From NCBI RefSeq assembly GCF_010093535.1, contig NW_022985243.1, positions 34,554 through 98,553 on the forward strand: 64,000 bases of DNA, read 5' to 3'. The position numbers were made by a program, and so were the translations under genes. Below, one piece after another: positions 23,992 to 36,520 of this stretch. The notes beneath the pieces are model-generated. The model had not been told where the DNA came from. It made no database searches and worked only from the letters and a program-made list of their open reading frames with translations. Source of the stretch: Lindgomyces ingoldianus. Taxonomy: Eukaryota; Ascomycota; Dothideomycetes; Pleosporales; Lindgomycetaceae. Position 1 is the stretch's first letter. The number at the start of each line of letters is the position of its first letter.

Positions 23992-26047
23992 CACCTATCT
24001 AACTTTAACAAAGTAAATACTAAAGTAAAGCTATATAAAAAGAAATAATAGACTGCAGGTGTATAGTAGTGCACTTAAAAGTGTAGAACAGCAAAAAGAA
24101 GTTAGTAAGCTTAGGCTTTAAAGCTAATATTAGTAAAGTAAGCCTTTAAAGTGTTACTTAAGCAGATAAGGCCTAGTTATTTAATAAAGCCTAAATGCTT
24201 TTATTAAAGTAGAAACTTAGTAAGGCTGTTTACTAGCATGTCTGCAGTAGAGATTTAGTGTATGTAAATTTTTCTTTCTTATAAGCTTATAATTAATTAA
24301 AGCTATATGCTAAGTAGTTATAGCTTACTTAAAATTATTATTATTAGTTTTAAAGTCTATAGCTGTGTTGCCTATTTATAAATAAACTTTAATAACTAAT
24401 AGTATTTTATTATTAGAGCTATTATCTAGTGTATTACTAAAGTTATTTTAAGAAACTAAGTTAATATTAGTTTTTTTTTTAAGTTAACTTTTAGAATAGT
24501 TTTTAAAGTTATTTTAAAAAAAGTAGATAATAAAGAGAGCCTAGCTAGTATGTTTTATGCAGCTAATTACTAAGTTTCTTATTACACTTTTTAAGCTTTA
24601 GAAGCTCTTTTATAAAATTAATATAATCTTTATTATTTAAAGTATTATTTTATGTAATAAGTTACTGTGTAAGGTTTTTAGCAGCTATAACTATTAATAA
24701 AATAAATCTAATAAATAGATCTTTTATATGTAATACTAGAGCCTAGTAACTTCTAGTTTAATTAGTAAAGTAAATTAGTAATTAAGTGCTATTATAAAGT
24801 TATTTATATATAAAGTTATTTTTAGAGTTAAAGTGTATATTTTATTCTTAAGAAAAAGATATAAGACTAGTAAACTTTCTAAAGATATAGGCTATATTAT
24901 TTAAGTTTATCTTAGTAGGTACTTTAAAACTCTTAATAGAAGCATAATAGTGCCTTATATTAGTATAAAAAGAAGTTAGCTACTAGCCCTAAGTTAGTCT
25001 AATAAAGATAAGCTCTAAGTTTATTAAAAGTTAGCTATATTATTATAAACATAGATGTCTACTCTAAGATCTAGGATCTATAAGTGCTAAAAAAGATTTT
25101 CTTTATTATTTAGCTTTACAGCATGTTCTTTACTTATAAAGTTTATTATAAAGCTTATAAAAGTAGCTGCTAATTACCTAGTGCTAGTTAAAGCATTAAG
25201 TAAATTCTAGTTAGTAGAATTATTAAAAGCTAGTGTCTTAAAAATTATATTTAAATTTAGACTAGGTTAAGACTATAGGCTTTAATTATATAATTAAGTT
25301 ATATAACTAGATAATTAAGTTAGCTAATAATAGTTACTATTATTACTACCTCTTCTGCATTCTCTTCTTTAGTTTAGTTAGTCTCTTAGTAGTAAAAAAA
25401 GGTCTCTGTTTTTAAGCTACTTAGCTTTTACTTTAAGCTAAAAATTACTACTTATCTACTTATTATATTTCTGCTAGAAGAAAGTAAAGATCTAGAACTT
25501 TTTAGGTCTTAGTTAAGAATTATTAATCTTATAATTCTTAGATTTATAGTAACTTTTATAGAAGTTGCATATAAACTATTATTGTTCTAGTGTAGATAAG
25601 TGTCCTTAGTATATAGCAAAACTGCTGTAGGTAATGCTAGGTTACTAAGTTAGCTATAATTATTACTAATTTTTAAAAAACTCTAGACAACTAGGAAGAA
25701 AATTAGGTAGATTCTTATTAGTCTATTTATACTAGACTAGAATTAATTAAATAGCTACTGCGCATCTAAAGTTTATGTCTAAAATTACTAACATAAAGTT
25801 ATAGTGTAGTTAATATTCTGTTATATTTAGCAAGTAAACTAATTTAGCATTAATATATGCGTTTTTATACACTGTAATTTATTAGTCTTATTTTATTTTT
25901 AATAACTACTTTCTTGCGTAGTTATATGCTGCTTGTGCGCTCTGCTTAAGCTACTTATTAAAAGGCTTTAGAATTACCCTTAAGGCCTTTAGCTTTTTAT
26001 AAATTATTTTTTTTATCTTTAATAATAAAGTAGTTTATTATGTTAAT

Positions 26048-26327
26048 TGTTAAATAGGCTCTGACAGCTAGCTGCTTATAGTATAAGCACTTAAGTAGCA
26101 AGAGTAAGAGTAGTGTACAGTGTGCACAGTGTACAAGGTAGGTAAAGTAAGGGCAATATGTTTCTAGTTCTATTACTCTTTTCTTTCCTCTGTATAGAGG
26201 AAAAGGGGGATATCTAGATGTTTACGCACAGAGGTTTACGCATAAGCATTATGTAACATAGATATGTAATCCTGCTTGTGCGCAATTGCTTGTATCTAGG
26301 CTGCAACACTGCTGCTATGTATAGACA
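26048..26327 (-). repeat. LTR of nested Copia, 280 bp (RIPped)
   Basis: Pairs with 32136-32415. Carries many more C-to-T/G-to-A changes than its partner in the last 100 bases (for example GCTTGTGCGCAATTGCT against GCTCGTGCGCGATCGCT). Confidence 0.85.
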
Positions 26328-29300
26328 CTAGCAACTTTTCTTTTTGTCTAAAAAGTTACCTTCTATACGCGTTACCTTCTTTCTATCTATGTAGGTCTAT
26401 TTAATTATGTTTTACTTTTTTTTTACCTTATTTATTAAGACTTGCCTTAGTAATGCTATGTGTTAGAATAAGCTAGTTATACTATATAAATAGCTTTTTT
26501 TTTTTTTATTCTTTGCTTTCTAAGCTTTGCTATATAATCCCCTAGCTCTTTTCTCTTTTTATATAGTGCTAGCAGTAATAGATCCTTATAATAAAAAAAT
26601 AATTATGTATAATATAAAAAAAAATAAAATAAAAAAAAATAAGCTTTATATAAAAGTGTTATTAGTCTAGTTAGTCTAAAGTATCTTTGCGCATAAGATC
26701 TAGCTAGTCTATAAATGCTTCTATCTAGACAGAGAGGTAGTTAGTTAAAACTAATAATTAAAAAGCCTAGTTTAGTGTTTTTTTTATATATATATTTACT
26801 AAGTTATTTTTACTATTAATTTACTTAATTTTAGTAATTTCTCTTTTCTTATATAATTTATAAAGTAATATAATGTTAATTATAAGTTACTTTTTACTAG
26901 TAGTGCTTAGCTTAATAAAGTAATTATATAAAGACCTTAAATTTATATAAATTACTACTAAAATTAGTAGCAGTTTAAGTGTTTATATAATTTACTATAA
27001 AGTTATACTAAGTGTAATTATATTATTAAACCTTTTAACTATTTTATATAGTTTACTAGTAAGAACACTTCTAGTTACTCTTTTACACTTAGTAGAATTC
27101 TAGTATATAATATTACCTAGTATTTTAAAGTAGTTGCTTTACTTTATATAGTCTTTATTACCTAATATAATTAAAAATTTTAGCTATAAGCTAAGGTTTT
27201 TATTATTAGTACATAATTTATTTATAAAGATAAACAGCTTTACATAATTAAGCTGTAATAGTAAAAAAGTAAGACTATACTTACTATTATCTATCTACTA
27301 TTAGATTTATGTGTTAAGTATATTAATATTATTATACAAAGAGTTTATAGTTTATATAGTAATAGACAGGTTAAATGCTACCTCTAGTTAACATATAGAT
27401 ATAATATATACTCTTTTTACATATTACTTAATATATTATTATGCAGCATCTTTGTCTTTTAAGTTAATTATATAAAAGTAGCTTACTTATCTCTTTTAAG
27501 TAAAAACTACTATGTTATGTATAAGTTTAATTTTTTTACTATTAAACTTAATAAGTTGCTTCTTTACTAAAATAGTCTTACTTTTTATATAAAACTTTAC
27601 TTTTTACAGGTTTTTTTTTTCTCTTTATGTAAAATTTTTTATTATAATGCTTAAAGTGTTATTTATTTATAAGCTAGTAATACTAAAAGTGTGCTCTTTT
27701 TTATTAGTAATTAAAAGGTAGGGGTTATATAAAAAGATGTGCATGTGTAGCTTTTTTTTATAGTAGTTATAGTATGTCTTAAACTAATACAGTCCTAATT
27801 TAGCAGCTCTATATAAGAGTTATACAACCTAGAGTATTATATTTAGTAGAAAGCTCTAGTGCATTTTCTTTAGTAGCTTTATGTATAGCGTGCACATAAG
27901 CTTATTTGTTAATTAAATATATGCTTATATAATATTATGTAGTTTAAAATGCATTCTATACATAGCTTTTAAGCTTACTTTTATAGCTAAAAGTAGTCTC
28001 TAGCTTATTTTCTAAATAGTTAGTAACTAAGTAAGAATTTCTTTTTTCTTTTTATTTAAGTAGCTAGCAAACACTAGGTAGAATTTTTTATATAGTTAAG
28101 TTATTTTGCCTTTTACTTTTTATATAAGGTAGAGGTTAAAAATCTAACTTTTATGCTTTATTAAGTTATACACTATAACTTTAAAAGTGCTATTAGTAAT
28201 TAAAATATTTATCTTTATATAGTCTAATTCTTTAAATAGTTTTTTAGGTGTAGTAATTACACTATTTATATAAAGCTTAATAAATAAGGCCTAATTATTT
28301 TTTTTCTTTTAGGTTAGAAATACCTAGTCTAGACTTTATGTAAGTTTCTTTTACTTTTTACTTTTTTTAGTATCTATATCTTCTCTTTACACTAGTGCAG
28401 CATTGCTATTCTAAGGGGCTTAGTTTATAGTAAGCTTTAGTTCTACTTTTATAATATTTTTATAAAGCTATTTTTTTTTTCTCTTCTTTAGAAGATCTTT
28501 TTATATAAGAATTAGTTTATCTAGGTTATCTATTATAAGTAGGTTGTTTTTCTTTTTTTCTCTATAGTATAGTTTAACCTGTGTATATTAGAGCTTTAGT
28601 AGGCTATTTTTTTTAATAATAATATTTCTTTTTTTAATGCTTTTAATTTTATATAGGCTAGTCTAGCCTTTTTTCTCTTTTTATGCTATAATCTTTAAGC
28701 TAAGGGGAAAGTTAAGAACTTTATATATTATAAAGCTATTATAAGTGTTAATTACATAATTAATGTTTACTTTTATATAGTTTTTTTAAAGTATTTTTAT
28801 TACTTTTTATATAGCACTTACTTATGTAATAATGTTTAGTAATAGTAAAGAGTCTAGGTTAATTCTTAAGTATACTTTAAAAACTAGCAGTGTAGGTACT
28901 AGACTATATAGGCTAGCTATGTTATTTAGAGCCTTCACTGCTATCTGCAGGATAGCCTTATTATCTATACAGTTACCTAGCTTAGTCTTTAGGATGTTAA
29001 ATGCTTATTAAAGAGGTATATGCGCACGCTTAACTTTATTAACTACCTAATATGCTTTTATAGGCATCTGCCTACATGTAGCTTTTATAATAATTATATA
29101 AGCTTAAAAATCCTTTAAAGTAAAGTTTATACTAAAGTTATACATAATGTAGTCTAAAGGTTTTTAATAAGTGTTAATTTAGCATTTACATAGTGCATCC
29201 TAGGTATCTTGTGTAGACATAGATTTTAGGAATATAGCAGCCTAAAATAATGTGTTTATATTAATAACATATAAAACATCTCTATTATTAATTTATATAA

Positions 29301-32135
29301 TATTAATAATAACTTTATAGTTAAAGTAAGTGTTATTTTTAATTATAAACTTAAATTTTTATAAAGCCTAGTTATATAATTAGTAGAGGTAGCAGAACTT
29401 CTTAATCTCTTCTAGCACTGCAGCATTAATATTATAGCTAGCGCTAGTTAGCATCTTCTAGAGTCTCTTTATATAGGGGTGTCTAAATTAGTAGTAGAGG
29501 TAGTAGAGTTCTAATTTAGTAAAAAAAAACATAAATTTTTTTTTACTAACATTAAAAAAAAAGTGTTTTTATTTTTATATAATAAGTATAGTAGTTTTGT
29601 CTTTATATATAATAATATTTAAAATGTTATTAAAGTATGCCTTAAGTTAATTAGCATTTGCTAGTAATAGTAAAAATAGTGTTAAAGTCTCTAAAATATA
29701 GTATGTAACTAGACTAATTAGGTTCTAGATTTATATAGTACTAATTAATTTCTTTAGTGTCTAGCTTTTAAAGCTAATATCTGTTTAGCTAAGTGTTTAA
29801 TTAATTTTTATATATAAGTTCTCTTATATATACGCCTTAAGTTAAAACTTGCTAATAGTAAAGATTTTTACTACACCTATGTCTTATAGTTTGCCTTAGT
29901 ATACTATATAGTATTAGTTATTAAGAATAAATTACTTAGCATATTTTTTAGGTTTAATGCTGTAGATGCCCTCTTTTGTTACATAGTGTAGATAGGCAGT
30001 AGAGGTAAAGTAGTTAATAGCTTTTTTAGCATTTTTACTTTTTTATTTTATTTTTTTATATTATGTAAATTATTTTTTTCTTTAGGGTAACTTTTAAAGT
30101 CTTAGATGTATAAGGTAATAGCTTTATATAATAAAGTTTTATTATAGAAATTTTTATATAAGGCAACATACTAGTTTTTTGCTTGTGTATAGTTATTATA
30201 AGAGTAGTTTAATAACTAACATTCTTTTTTATAGCAAATAAAGCACTTCTTTGTCTGCGTACAGTTGTCTCTAGATTATAGCCTAAACCTAGATAAAGAT
30301 CTTCTATGTTATCTTTTTCTACGCAGAGAGAAGCTTTCTTTTTGTTGTGCAAAGTTATATTAGTAGTCTATATAGTATGCATTAGGTAGTTCTTAGAGGT
30401 ATTAGTTTACCTTTTAGTCTATAGTAACTTAAAGTAATGCCTGTAGGTTGCTAAATAAAGCTTTGCATAAAAGCTTAATAGTAAACATAGCATGTTCTAG
30501 TTCTAGTTGTCCTTAACAGGCTTATATAACAGCAGTGTGCAGTAAAATCTTCTTTTAAAATTTTATTTTTAGTGCTTTTTATGTAAGCATAAGCTTGTTA
30601 ATTATTATTTTAAAAACTTTATATAAACTTTTATTAAAGTTTTTTTATTATTATTATGTAAAAGTTATTATTGTTTAGTCTATTTAGTACTAGCTATAGT
30701 TTACATTAGTGTTAAAGTAACTACTTAAAGTGTTATGTAAATGCTTTTAGTTATGTCTAGGGCCTATGTTATACATATAGTACATATTTACCTAACCTTT
30801 TAAAATATCTAGAAAGATGTCTGTGTACTAAGTTTTCTAAATATTTAGCTATTAATATAGATTAATAAAAATCTTTATTTTATTTATAAAAATGTTATAT
30901 AGTTAACTTATATAGTTATTATTTTTTTTATGCTTTTTAAAATTATATAATTTTATCTGCTAAGAGTTTTTCTTTAGCGTTTTCCTTCTAGGGTAGAAGT
31001 TTGTACAGGTTGTAATGTAGTATAGATTGTGCAGGTGGTATTAGTGGTGCATACACTACTGCAGGCGGTGGTGTGTACAATTAAGGGTGTGGAGCAGGCG
31101 TTAGGTAGAGTGGCATGTATTGTTTGTACAGTAATTAGTGTAGTGCTAGCTAAGGTGTAAAAGCAGGTAATACTAGTATGTTTAGTGTTAATAGCAGCAT
31201 TATGTTTAGTCTGCTTCTATGCAGAGCCTTATATAGTAATAAAAGTTGCGTATAAAGCCTTTCTAGTGCAATTACTTTTTTTTATGCTATATTATATAGC
31301 TTCTAGGCTTAGGTACTTTTAGTGCTTAGCTATAGTGTAATTCTTTTATTCTCTAGTACTTATATAAGCTTCCTTTTAAACGCGCAGCTAAGTGCTAAGA
31401 AGTCTTATAGTGTCTATTCTTTAAAATCCTTTATGTATGCACTTAGAAAGGTAGCACCTTTCTAAGTTATTATATATAGATTAGTAATTATATAACTTAT
31501 GTATAATTAAGTCTACAAGCTTATTAGAGCTTCTAACATGTTAATTTTGTTATTTTAGTACTCTAGGCTAGTTTTATTTTATAGTGTTGCTTTTAATATC
31601 TCTATGTCCTTTATAAGTTATTTATATAATAGAAATTGTTCTTTATTCTTTCTATTATTATATAGAGTTGTTAGTTGCTAGTAGGATTCTATTATAATAG
31701 TATAGTTAATTACTTTTCTAGTAAATTGCGCGGGTACTGCTGTTGTCTAGCTGCTAGGTTGTGCAGCTTTAATAGCTTTAGTGTGCGCCTTACACTATCT
31801 CCTTTTTACTTTGTACAGTAGCAGAGCTTGCTGTATAATGCAAAAGATTAATGTGCTATTGTCTAGCTACTAAGTTATGCAGCTTTAGTAGCTTTAGTGT
31901 GCGTCTTACACTATCTTCTTTTTACTTTATACAGTAGCAGAGCTTACTGTATAATGCAAAGAATTAATCTACTATTCTAAGAGATAGGTAACTAAACAAA
32001 GTACCTTATAGAGCGTAGGTACTCTGCTGTTACTCTTTCTAAGGGATAGGTAACAAAACAAAGTACCTTATAAGGCGTAAGTACTTTATTATTACTCTTG
32101 CTAATTTATAGTTAATTAAATTAACTACTAATTAG

Positions 32136-32415
32136 TGTTAAATAGGCTCTAATAGCTAGCTGCTTATAGTATAAGCACTTAAGTAGTAAGAGTAAGAGTG
32201 GTGTATAGTGTGCACAGCGTACAAGGTAGGTAAAGTAAGGGCAATATGTTTCTAGTTCTATTACTCTTTTCTTTCCTCTGTACAGAGGAAAAGGGGGATA
32301 TCTAGATGTTTGCGCACAGAGGTTCGCGCACGAGCATCATGTGACATAGATACGTGATCCTGCTCGTGCGCGATCGCTCGTATCCAGGCCGCGACGCTGC
32401 TGCTGCGTACGGACA
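32136..32415 (-). repeat. LTR of nested Copia, 280 bp (half unmutated)
   Basis: Bases about 32310-32415 are GC-rich and unmutated, and stop exactly at the LTR end, where the RIPped host element resumes. The first half is partly RIPped. Confidence 0.85.
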
Positions 32416-32582
32416 TTAATAGTGCTTTTAATAAGCACATAAATATCTAATAAAGCTTTATGTTAAGTTTTAAATATTTTTAAATTATTATAGTAGTCTT
32501 TATAGGCTATTATGTAGCATTACTAATTATTAAGGTTTAGGTTAGAGACTATAGAATTTAGACTAAGCTAGGTGCTGCCTGT

Positions 32583-32942
32583 TGTCAGATTGAAGCACTG
32601 TTTCTAGGCTTCCTGAGATGAATGATGGGTTTGGATGTGATGTATGGGATGATCATTGATTGTATTGATTTTTCGATCCTTTTGCTGCTCTACTCGTGTT
32701 GCTCGGCTTTTGTTTTTCCGATCCGAGTCCCTCGCGCACTTGCCCTATGCGCGACCAGCTTGCAACATGCTGCAATTTGCTGCAAAATGCTGCAAAATGC
32801 TGCAAAATGCTGCAAAATGCTGTAACTTGCTGTAACTTGCTGCAAAATGCTGCAACATACTGTTCGAGCTTATTGCTCGTACTATGTAGCAGCTTTCGTC
32901 AAGCGTTCCTCCTGTCTTGACAGTGGGTGCGCATATCTAACA
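32583..32942 (+). repeat. Solo LTR, 360 bp, of a third LTR family
   Basis: Starts TGTCAGAT and ends ATCTAACA, flanked by CCTGT at 32578-32582 and 32943-32947. It is not RIPped although it sits in a RIPped element. It contains a run of TGCTGCAAAA units (about 32765-32860). The pre-insertion sequence is seen in the 12107-15399 copy near 12875-12900. A second member, split by a LINE, is at 48326-54794. Confidence 0.8.
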
Positions 32943-33139
32943 CCTGTATAAAACTTTGTAACCTTAGGCCTCTATAGCATAGTGTTAACTAGAAGATTTT
33001 CTAGTAAAAGGTCTAGATTAATGTACTTCTAGACACACTCTTTAGTTGCTTGTGTCTTAATTTAACTAAACTAAGGCTACTAGTTGCTCTTTTTTATAAG
33101 CTATATAGAGGCATTAATATTTAAAGTTATCTTTAGTAG

Positions 33140-33685
33140 ATAAAAAGGTTATTGTTTAGTTAATTAGGCTTAACTAGTAAGTAAACTGTAATTAATATAT
33201 TTTAGAATAGACAGTGTTAATTAGGCTTAGGTAGTAAGCAATCTGTAATTAATATGTGTAGAATAGACAGAAGGTTATTATCTAGTTAATTAGGCTTAAG
33301 TAGTAAGCAATCTGTGATTAATATGTTTTAGAATAGACAAAAGGTTATTGTCTAGTTTATTAGGCTTAGCTAGTAAGCAATCTATAATTAATATATATAG
33401 GAATAGACAGAAGGTTATTGTCTAGTTAATTAGGCTTAGCTAGTAAGCAATCTATAATTAATATGTTTTAAAATAGATAGAAGGTTATTGTCTAGTTAAT
33501 TAGGCTTAGGTAGTAAGCAATCTGTAATTAATATGTTTTAAAATAGATAAAAGGTTATTATCTAGTTAATTAAGCTTAGCTAGTGAGCAATCTATAATTA
33601 ATATGTATAGAATAGACAGAAGGTTATTGTCTAGTTAATTAGGCTTAGCTAGTAAGTAATTTATAATTAATATGTGTTAAAGTTT
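33140..33685 (-). repeat. Tandem repeat, about 70-bp unit, about 8 copies
   Basis: Same unit as 12406-12680, reverse orientation, about eight copies marked by AATTAATAT roughly every 70 bp; the first interval is about 54 bp. Located just inside the element's 5' LTR. Confidence 0.85.
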
Positions 33686-33770
33686 GCAGGGCCTCCTAAG
33701 CTAGATGCAAAAGCTAAATGTGCAGTAGTAACTATAGTACTAGTCTAGAGCGTAACTCTAGGCTTATAAC

Positions 33771-33976
33771 TCTTGCATAAGCTAAAGAAGAGTTATATAG
33801 GAAGTAAGTTAATAAAGTAGTAAGATCTAAACAAGGTAGATTAAACAAGTGTATTATAAGGTCTAAGGAGCTTAATAGAGCTCTAAGCTGACTATATACT
33901 GTACAAGATAGGAGCTATGCCTAATGAGTGAATAGTGCAGTACATGGGTATGATATCGCGTGAGACACGTGCGACA
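33771..33976 (-). repeat. LTR, 206 bp, partly RIPped
   Basis: Mutation density falls from the interior side (33771-33870, RIP-type changes) to the outer edge (33880-33976, unmutated). Confidence 0.9.
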
Positions 33977-33981
33977 CATAC

Positions 33982-34942
33982 CTGTCATTCCGACATACAG
34001 TCAAACCTCTGGGGGCAGAGTGATAATAAAATGATTTCAATCTTCCCCGTTTTCCCTCTATATCCTTGGGTTTTGCATGTTATCCTCGGGTTTTCACTCT
34101 CTTTCTAGATATATCGATCATTAGCGAGTCTCCGTATTCTCGACGCGTCCATATTAGTGGCAAGGACAGAGTCGCCTCCAACCTTACACGGGACTTTCGC
34201 AGCCGCGTCGCCACTCCCTCCACATCATCCCCCATCTACACAGACGCGATGCCTCTAACCATCACAGCCGTCTCTTAGTCCTCGTTACTTCGAGTTTATA
34301 CTTGTAGCCTTTCACGCACGGGCATGGGTAAGTAGAGAACTCTTATATTTTTGAGTAGAGGGTCCGAGGCGCTATATGATATACATATATTAGCTTCGGA
34401 CCCCCTGTCGTGAGTTGATTTAATAGCCCATCATGGAGCGCGCGGGTTTACAAAATCTTAATACGTATTGCATTCAAACAAGCATGTGCAACGCGATACA
34501 ATTTAGAGGGACATGTGTAGTCTCCCTGGACGCATGTATTGGGATATCGAGAAAATCCTGGCCTCCAAATGGTATCCAAATCAACGAGGTGGAAAGTTTG
34601 AAGTTTATGGGAGCACCAGAGGCACGAGGGACTGGCTTGATTGCTAAAGGAGGGTAATTACGTGTTTATATAGTACTGGGTGAACCTGTCATGTGCCCTA
34701 AGGCTACCACTGGCATAGGCAGGAGCAGGTGAAAGTAGTATTAGGTGACTAGAGCTTGGAGACCTCTGTAACTGCACACAAAAGGGTATGCAAGGGGTGT
34801 AAATACCTCGCTAAATTATATACTAGTCGATCCGTATTAAAGCAGCCAACAAACCCCTCTCGGAGAGTGAGATTATGGGGTAAAGATAAGTAGTTGGGTA
34901 GCAATAATTCATATGTAATTGTCATACAACATAGTCTGGTAA
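33982..34942. other. Short un-RIPped island; one hairpin
   Basis: Normal composition between two transposon tracts. No gene recognised. An inverted repeat GGTCCGAGGC…GCTTCGGACC with a 22-base AT-rich loop lies at 34361-34402. Confidence 0.4.
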
Positions 34943-35296
34943 TCATGCTCTCGCAATTTTCACTGTAGCAACTCCACCCGAAAGCTCGGCCGTCCATCCC
35001 CCTCTTGCCTTCGCCGCACTAGCCACGCTGAAATTTGCTGTACTTGACCTAAGCTGCCTTAGCCAGACTACAGCAGACTTTGCCTGCAACGCTGTAATAG
35101 TTGCCGCAGGCACAATAGCTAAAGTAACGCCCTTCGTGAATTTATCATAAGACACCTTCTGTATCGCCCTAGCGCTTAACTCAATCTTTAACCCCGACTC
35201 TGCTATAAACACTCTCCTCCTCAGCGCGTCCCTCAGCTCTACAACAATTACTGCCGCTGAGGACGCACTCTCATCAATGTTACCACCAAACACCAC
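34943..35296 (-). CDS. Orphan ORF fragment, 117 codons, low confidence
   Basis: Ala/Val-rich open frame, unusually clean compared with the RIPped DNA immediately upstream (from 35300). It contains a compact alternation of charged and hydrophobic segments (GLKIELSARAIQKVSYDKF; TLAIVPAATITALQ). I recognise no domain. It could be the surviving end of a host gene or of a transposon protein whose upstream part has been RIPped, or a chance frame. Start and completeness are unknown. Confidence 0.3.
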   Translation of the reverse strand: MVFGGNIDESASSAAVIVVELRDALRRRVFIAESGLKIELSARAIQKVSYDKFTKGVTLAIVPAATITALQAKSAVVWLRQLRSSTANFSVASAAKARGGWTAELSGGVATVKIARA

Positions 35297-36520
35297 ATTC
35301 CCATACCTTTTATCACTAACAATGTAAACGCATTAGCCTAGACTAAGACTAAGGAACCTAGGTCTATAATCCCAACTTTACTTTTTTACTTAAGCTAGCG
35401 TCTCTTGCTTACTTTATAGAATATACATTAGATTATGTTTAATCTTATTAAATACTGTACTAGTAAAGTTTACTATTATTTTATCTAAGCTTATTTTATT
35501 AACTTTAGTTTATAATAGCTTAAAGTAGGCTAAAAGTTTAGTTAAAAACTAATTAAGTTATTATTTATAGTTTTTTATAGTACTATAAGCTACTCTTTTT
35601 TATTCTACTAAAGTACTTAATGTATTAAGTATTTTATTTTTAAGATTTTACTATGTTAGTAACTATAATAAGTTAATAATCTTTAAATAAGTGTAGTATA
35701 TTTTTTATAGTAATTATAGTCTTTTATTAATGTATTATAGGCTAAAAAAGATTTTTTATAATTTTTAAGTAAAGCTTAATAAACTTTATTAGTAATAGTT
35801 CTTATTATTTTTACACTACTAGTTATAGTTTACTTTATTCTTCTTTTTATATTAGTGTAGTAGTTTAGAATATAGTAAGTTTACTTAGTTTTAAGTAAGT
35901 TTTAGTGTAATAATATTTAATACTTTAGTTAGCAACTTATTAAGTGCGCTTATATTACTTACTTTAAATTAATTATAAATTAGTATTATTTTAGCTAGTT
36001 TTTACACTTTCTACTACTTTTATAGCTAAGTGTAGGCTTCTGCTAAACCTTAATTTACAGGGGTAGACTGTGTGTTACTTAGTCTTGCACTAGCTCTTCT
36101 AACCTCTTCTAGGCCTTAAACGCCTTTTTAATAGCTTAATAAGCTTAATTTATAAAAAAATTTATTATTTTTTTTACTTATCTCTTACTTTAGTTCTTTT
36201 TATGTTGGTGTTAACTTTAGTTATATGTTACTAGAAGTAGCTATTTTACTTAGCTTTTTAAGTAGTTTTTAAGTGCTAGTTGCATTTAATTTCTTTTTAG
36301 TGTTTTATATTAGCACTATTATGTAGGAATGTTGCCTTTAAGTAGTATACTAGCTTGTAGAGCAATTTAAATGTAAAAATAGAATAGTAAATAGCACAGA
36401 TAGCACTAAGAGCAAGAGTTTAAAGAAAGATAGAAGTGTATTATAAGAGAGACAAATTGCTGCTGAGCCTTACTTGTTAGGATTTATGCTTATATACAAG
36501 GCACAGGCTATGTGACCCCG
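35297..36520. other. RIPped tract of unknown origin
   Basis: AT-rich, stops in all frames, no recognisable ends. A less mutated segment at about 36050-36125 and 36370-36520 does not match other elements here. It ends where the 3' end of the reversed LINE begins. Confidence 0.4.

Larger units (their letters stand above)
26048..32415 (-). mobile_element. Nested Ty1/Copia retrotransposon, RIPped
   Basis: 6368 bp with two 280-bp LTRs (26048-26327, 32136-32415), each starting TGTTAAATAGG and ending ACA, flanked by TTAAT at 26043-26047 and 32416-32420. On the minus strand near 30245-30205 a knuckle-like KCFICYKKEC can be read. It resembles the CFVCxKxGCWS motif common in fungal Copia Gag, with RIP damage, which sets the orientation. 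The rest of the interior is destroyed by stops. The insertion site is empty in the 12107-15399 copy (around 13013-13046). Confidence 0.75.
23786..33976 (-). mobile_element. Copia-type LTR element, reversed copy with two nested insertions
   Basis: Two 206-bp LTRs (23786-23991 and 33771-33976, minus orientation) are flanked by the duplication CATAC at 23781-23785 and 33977-33981. Same family as 12107-15399. The interior is heavily RIPped. Its 10.2 kb is inflated by a nested 6368-bp Copia element (26048-32415) and a 360-bp solo LTR (32583-32942). Removing both and their duplications leaves about 3.45 kb, close to the 3.29 kb of the other copy; the tandem array accounts for much of the difference. 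The first copy shows both insertion sites empty. Confidence 0.85.

Noticed and set aside
33140..33685. Regular 70-bp repeats suggesting a CRISPR-like array
   Set aside because: No unique spacers; head-to-tail tandem repeat inside a retrotransposon of a fungus.
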